From the NCBI GenBank assembly GCA_030587525.1, contig JAUQYW010000722.1, positions 1-6,029 of the forward strand: 6,029 nt of DNA. Reading direction: 5' to 3'. Position 1 is the first letter of the stretch. Each line of letters begins with the position of its first letter. The notes under the pieces are model-generated. The model worked only from the letters and a program-made list of their open reading frames with translations, was not told the origin of the DNA and made no database searches. This stretch comes from Candidatus Sigynarchaeota archaeon (lineage in GTDB: Archaea > Asgardarchaeota > Lokiarchaeia > Sigynarchaeales > Sigynarchaeaceae). Made by a program: the position numbers and the translations under genes. This document shows positions 3,955 through 6,029 of the stretch, one piece after another.

Positions 3955-5883
3955 CTAATTTACCGAGATAGCGAAATCTTTTTTCGATAATAATGGCTTC
4001 TTTACCTTCTTCCAGATAATCATGGTCAAAAGAGATGCAATACCGCCAAAAGCCACGATAGAAGATATCGTAATCACTTGCCGCGCAAGAATCGCTTGCG
4101 GGTCGATGATCCTGGAGATCAGCATCGGCGTGGAGAATCGTGCCGGCTTGTGCTCGAACGTCGCGTTCAACGAGACGAGAAGGGTCAGCCACTGCCTGGC
4201 AGGAAGCAAGTCGACAGGTAATTCGAGCACGACGATTCCCCGTGGGTCGATGATTGTCGTTTCATGGTAGATCATGCTGTCAGATGCATTAAGGATGACG
4301 ATCGTGGCAGGAAATCTCGATAGAATCGTGGCATTCAACCCGTTGATCGTGATAGCGAGCTCGATCGTGTTGATCTTGCCCTTTTCGAGCACGAGTGCCG
4401 TTGTATCGTTACGGGGTGCGATGACTGGTTCATCCCGGTGGAACTCATCGACCAGGATGGCCGTCATCGTTGCACCCGTGAAATGCAAGTCGGGGATTGC
4501 CTGGATCGTCAGCACGAAGGATTCGAGCTGGTCGAGGATGGCTTGGGAAAGGATAGCTTTCACGGTCCCGTTCCCGTCCGACACCTCCCACGAGTCGAGA
4601 ACCACGCTGTCGTTTGCCCGGTAGGCGACTTGAACCCGTGCCTGGTGCATGGGAATGGCCGATGAATTGACTTCCTGGATCAAGAGGAAAGACATGATGC
4701 CTTGACCTGTTTCGTGATCATCGAGGTAACCTGCTTGCTCGATGCGGATCGCGTCCCGGTCGATCTTGCTGGCGATGTCGACCGTGCAAGATGCGCTCGT
4801 GTATTCATAGGTTCCCTCGATCCAGGCATCGAGCGTCAAGGACTCGAGGAATTGCACTTGAGAAGGCTCGATCGTGATCGTGAAACCTGTTCCTAGAGAG
4901 ACGAATTGAAATCCTTGATCAAGCACCGTGCCGTTCGACAGCACCAACTGCCACGTCGCGTATAATGATCGATTGGCCTCGCATGTTGCATTCCAGCGCG
5001 CGTGGATCTCGAAATGGGCATCGAGGGCGGTGCCGTTGTCGCCGACCGCCTCGGTGATGTTCGTGCATGCCACGAGCAAGCCCGTGCGGTTGATCAACCC
5101 GGCGAGTGGCTGTTCGATGAAGACTAATTCCAAGCGAAGCGAGTCGTGATTTTGCAGCGTGAAGGAGAAATTTTCCAGGTAGATCAAGAAGCTTTTCTCG
5201 ATGTAGACGTCAAGAACGCCACCGCTATTCACGAAAAGATCATCCTGGGCAAGCACCTCGTCGCGATCGTTCGTGATCGTGCGCGTGAAGCCCAATCCCG
5301 CGTGGTGGAAGGTCGGGTCTTGCACGCTCGTCACGAGATAGGTCGCGTTCAAGCAGTCCATCCGTCCCGTGGAGTCGTTGCCGAGGTACAGCGACGTGAA
5401 CGCGCACGAGAGCTCCTCGGGATATACCATGATCGGGTATTCGTGGCGGTCTTCGGCGTATGACACGCCATCGAACTTGGCAAGGATGATGACCACCTTG
5501 CCTTGTTCCCTCCGGCCCTGCATTGACCACTCGCCAGGATCGAGGTAGAAACTCCAGACATGGTTGATGGCCGGCCCCGTTTCTTGATAGAGGGGGCTAC
5601 TATCGATCTTGGAAACGCTGTTATAGAGCGTGAACTGGACTTGCCCCATCTGGATGGGGGCCTCGTAGTACATGTACCACGTGGCATTGACGGTCACGCG
5701 AGAACGCAGCCGGGCGGTCACGACGGGCGGGGGGTTACCCGACATGTTGACGTCGTTGATCCGCGCGGACAGCAGGCCGAAATCGGTGCCGGTCGCGCTT
5801 TCTATCCGTGGAGCCGTGGCAAGCAACGTTCCTGCAATGACGAACGCGATGGCCACGGCTCTGGACGTTTTCATTTTTAGCAT
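3955..5883 (-). CDS. Large glycosylated type I surface protein with five beta-rich modules
   Basis: The 642-residue protein runs from ATG (5883-5881) to TAG (3957-3955). It has a signal peptide (basic residues 3-8, hydrophobic 9-24, cleavage somewhere in 24-30), a long extracellular region, one membrane helix at about 602-624 (VITISSIVAFGGIASLLTMI and on) and a lysine-rich cytoplasmic tail (625-642). I count 18 N-X-S/T sequons, as expected of a heavily glycosylated archaeal surface protein. Cysteines are at 160, 177, 273, 301 and 366, which may form disulfides. A divergent module recurs at about 82, 197, 310, 417 and 526: a strand, an N/D turn, a Gly/Asp turn, then a motif like FLESLTLDAWI or QLESFVLTI. 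This suggests five Ig-like beta-sandwiches. A second ATG at codon 4 is possible, but the TATA spacing favours 5883. It has no enzymatic motif; a structural, adhesion or ligand-binding role is inferred. Confidence 0.85.
   Translation of the reverse strand: MLKMKTSRAVAIAFVIAGTLLATAPRIESATGTDFGLLSARINDVNMSGNPPPVVTARLRSRVTVNATWYMYYEAPIQMGQVQFTLYNSVSKIDSSPLYQETGPAINHVWSFYLDPGEWSMQGRREQGKVVIILAKFDGVSYAEDRHEYPIMVYPEELSCAFTSLYLGNDSTGRMDCLNATYLVTSVQDPTFHHAGLGFTRTITNDRDEVLAQDDLFVNSGGVLDVYIEKSFLIYLENFSFTLQNHDSLRLELVFIEQPLAGLINRTGLLVACTNITEAVGDNGTALDAHFEIHARWNATCEANRSLYATWQLVLSNGTVLDQGFQFVSLGTGFTITIEPSQVQFLESLTLDAWIEGTYEYTSASCTVDIASKIDRDAIRIEQAGYLDDHETGQGIMSFLLIQEVNSSAIPMHQARVQVAYRANDSVVLDSWEVSDGNGTVKAILSQAILDQLESFVLTIQAIPDLHFTGATMTAILVDEFHRDEPVIAPRNDTTALVLEKGKINTIELAITINGLNATILSRFPATIVILNASDSMIYHETTIIDPRGIVVLELPVDLLPARQWLTLLVSLNATFEHKPARFSTPMLISRIIDPQAILARQVITISSIVAFGGIASLLTMIIWKKVKKPLLSKKDFAISVN
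3979..3984 (+). terminator. Oligo-T terminator candidate of the operon, inside the opposing gene
   Basis: T6 on the plus strand, 43 nt after the operon's last stop, sits within the last codons of the minus-strand surface gene. CGAAA (3972-3976) and TTTCG (3982-3986) can form a small hairpin around it. If used, the two convergent mRNAs overlap at their 3' ends. Confidence 0.35.
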
Positions 5884-5904
5884 CGGTAGAGAAATCTCAC
5901 GAAT

Positions 5905-5914
5905 CTATAAAAAC
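5905..5914 (-). promoter_or_regulatory. TATA box placed for a leaderless mRNA of the surface-protein gene
   Basis: On the minus strand GTTTTTATAG runs from 5914 to 5905, centred about 26 nt before the A of the ATG at 5883. That is the normal TATA-to-start distance in archaea, so transcription should begin at or within a few bases of the ATG. In agreement, the intervening sequence has no good Shine-Dalgarno site, only a weak GTGA (5900-5897) that would not be transcribed. Confidence 0.6.
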
Positions 5915-5949
5915 GGCTTGGATTTTCCCGATCCCTTCGCGATCCATCC

Positions 5950-5968
5950 CGGGTGCCCGTGTCACCCG
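5950..5968. repeat. GC-rich inverted repeat upstream of the surface gene's TATA box
   Basis: CGGGTG (5950-5955) and CACCCG (5963-5968) form a perfect 6-bp stem around CCCGTGT, 36 bp upstream of the TATA box. It may be an activator site or the end of a feature of a gene beyond the right edge. The surrounding sequence 5915-6029 is GC-rich, shows no supported gene, and is open by composition in several frames. Confidence 0.35.
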
Positions 5969-6029
5969 CAGAGCGCGAAAGGGGCTCACGGAACATTCCT
6001 GCCGGATAACCGGGATTCAGCCTTGCCGA

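Noticed and set aside
3707..4192. 161-codon minus-strand open frame spanning the convergent junction
   Set aside because: It overlaps the 3' halves of two well-supported genes in another frame, has no ribosome site or recognisable domain, and reads as composition-driven low-quality protein.
5884..6029. Open frames on both strands at the right edge, possible partial genes
   Set aside because: GC-rich sequence is open in several frames at once. None shows a recognisable motif, and the surface gene's promoter lies in the same stretch.

Overview
The window most resembles archaeal chromosomal DNA, and I think an Asgard (Lokiarchaeia-like) lineage is the best guess. The reasons are archaeal-type TATA boxes (TTTATATA-like) ahead of several genes, GGTG-type Shine-Dalgarno sites, one promoter placed for a leaderless mRNA, a large secreted protein rich in N-glycosylation sequons and anchored at its C-terminus, and a small cross-brace zinc-finger protein of a type I associate with Asgard genomes. 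The lineage call is inference from protein style, not from a marker gene.

Layout, left to right. (1) Positions 1-364, plus strand: the C-terminal end of a LamG/concanavalin-like secreted protein, cut by the window edge. (2) 597-1037, plus: a 146-residue protein with an N-terminal helix-turn-helix-like segment and an AbrB-like C-terminal segment, probably a DNA-binding regulator. (3) 1266-1412, plus: a candidate 48-residue cysteine-rich microprotein that is easy to overlook. (4) 1504-1935, plus: a 143-residue protein with an eight-ligand B-box/RING-like zinc module and an acidic tail. (5) A 392-bp AT-rich intergenic region with T-tracts, several inverted repeats and a clear TATA promoter. (6) 2328-3311 and 3328-3936, plus: a two-gene operon, a papain-like cysteine peptidase of the AvrRpt2 (C70-like) type followed after 16 nt by a 202-residue protein of unrecognised family. 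(7) 3955-5883, minus: a 642-residue type I surface protein, convergent with the operon, with five divergent beta-rich modules. (8) 5884-6029: GC-rich upstream sequence carrying the promoter of that surface gene.

How the genes relate. The only firm functional link is the operon: each gene has a strong Shine-Dalgarno site, and a TATA box with a palindrome directly upstream suggests regulated expression. Neither operon protein has a signal peptide, so the peptidase probably acts in the cytoplasm, with the second protein as substrate, inhibitor or cofactor (inference). The two surface/secreted proteins at the ends and the two small regulatory or zinc-binding proteins look like separate transcription units. 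The operon is visibly more AT-rich than the surface gene facing it, which fits an accessory or transferred module.
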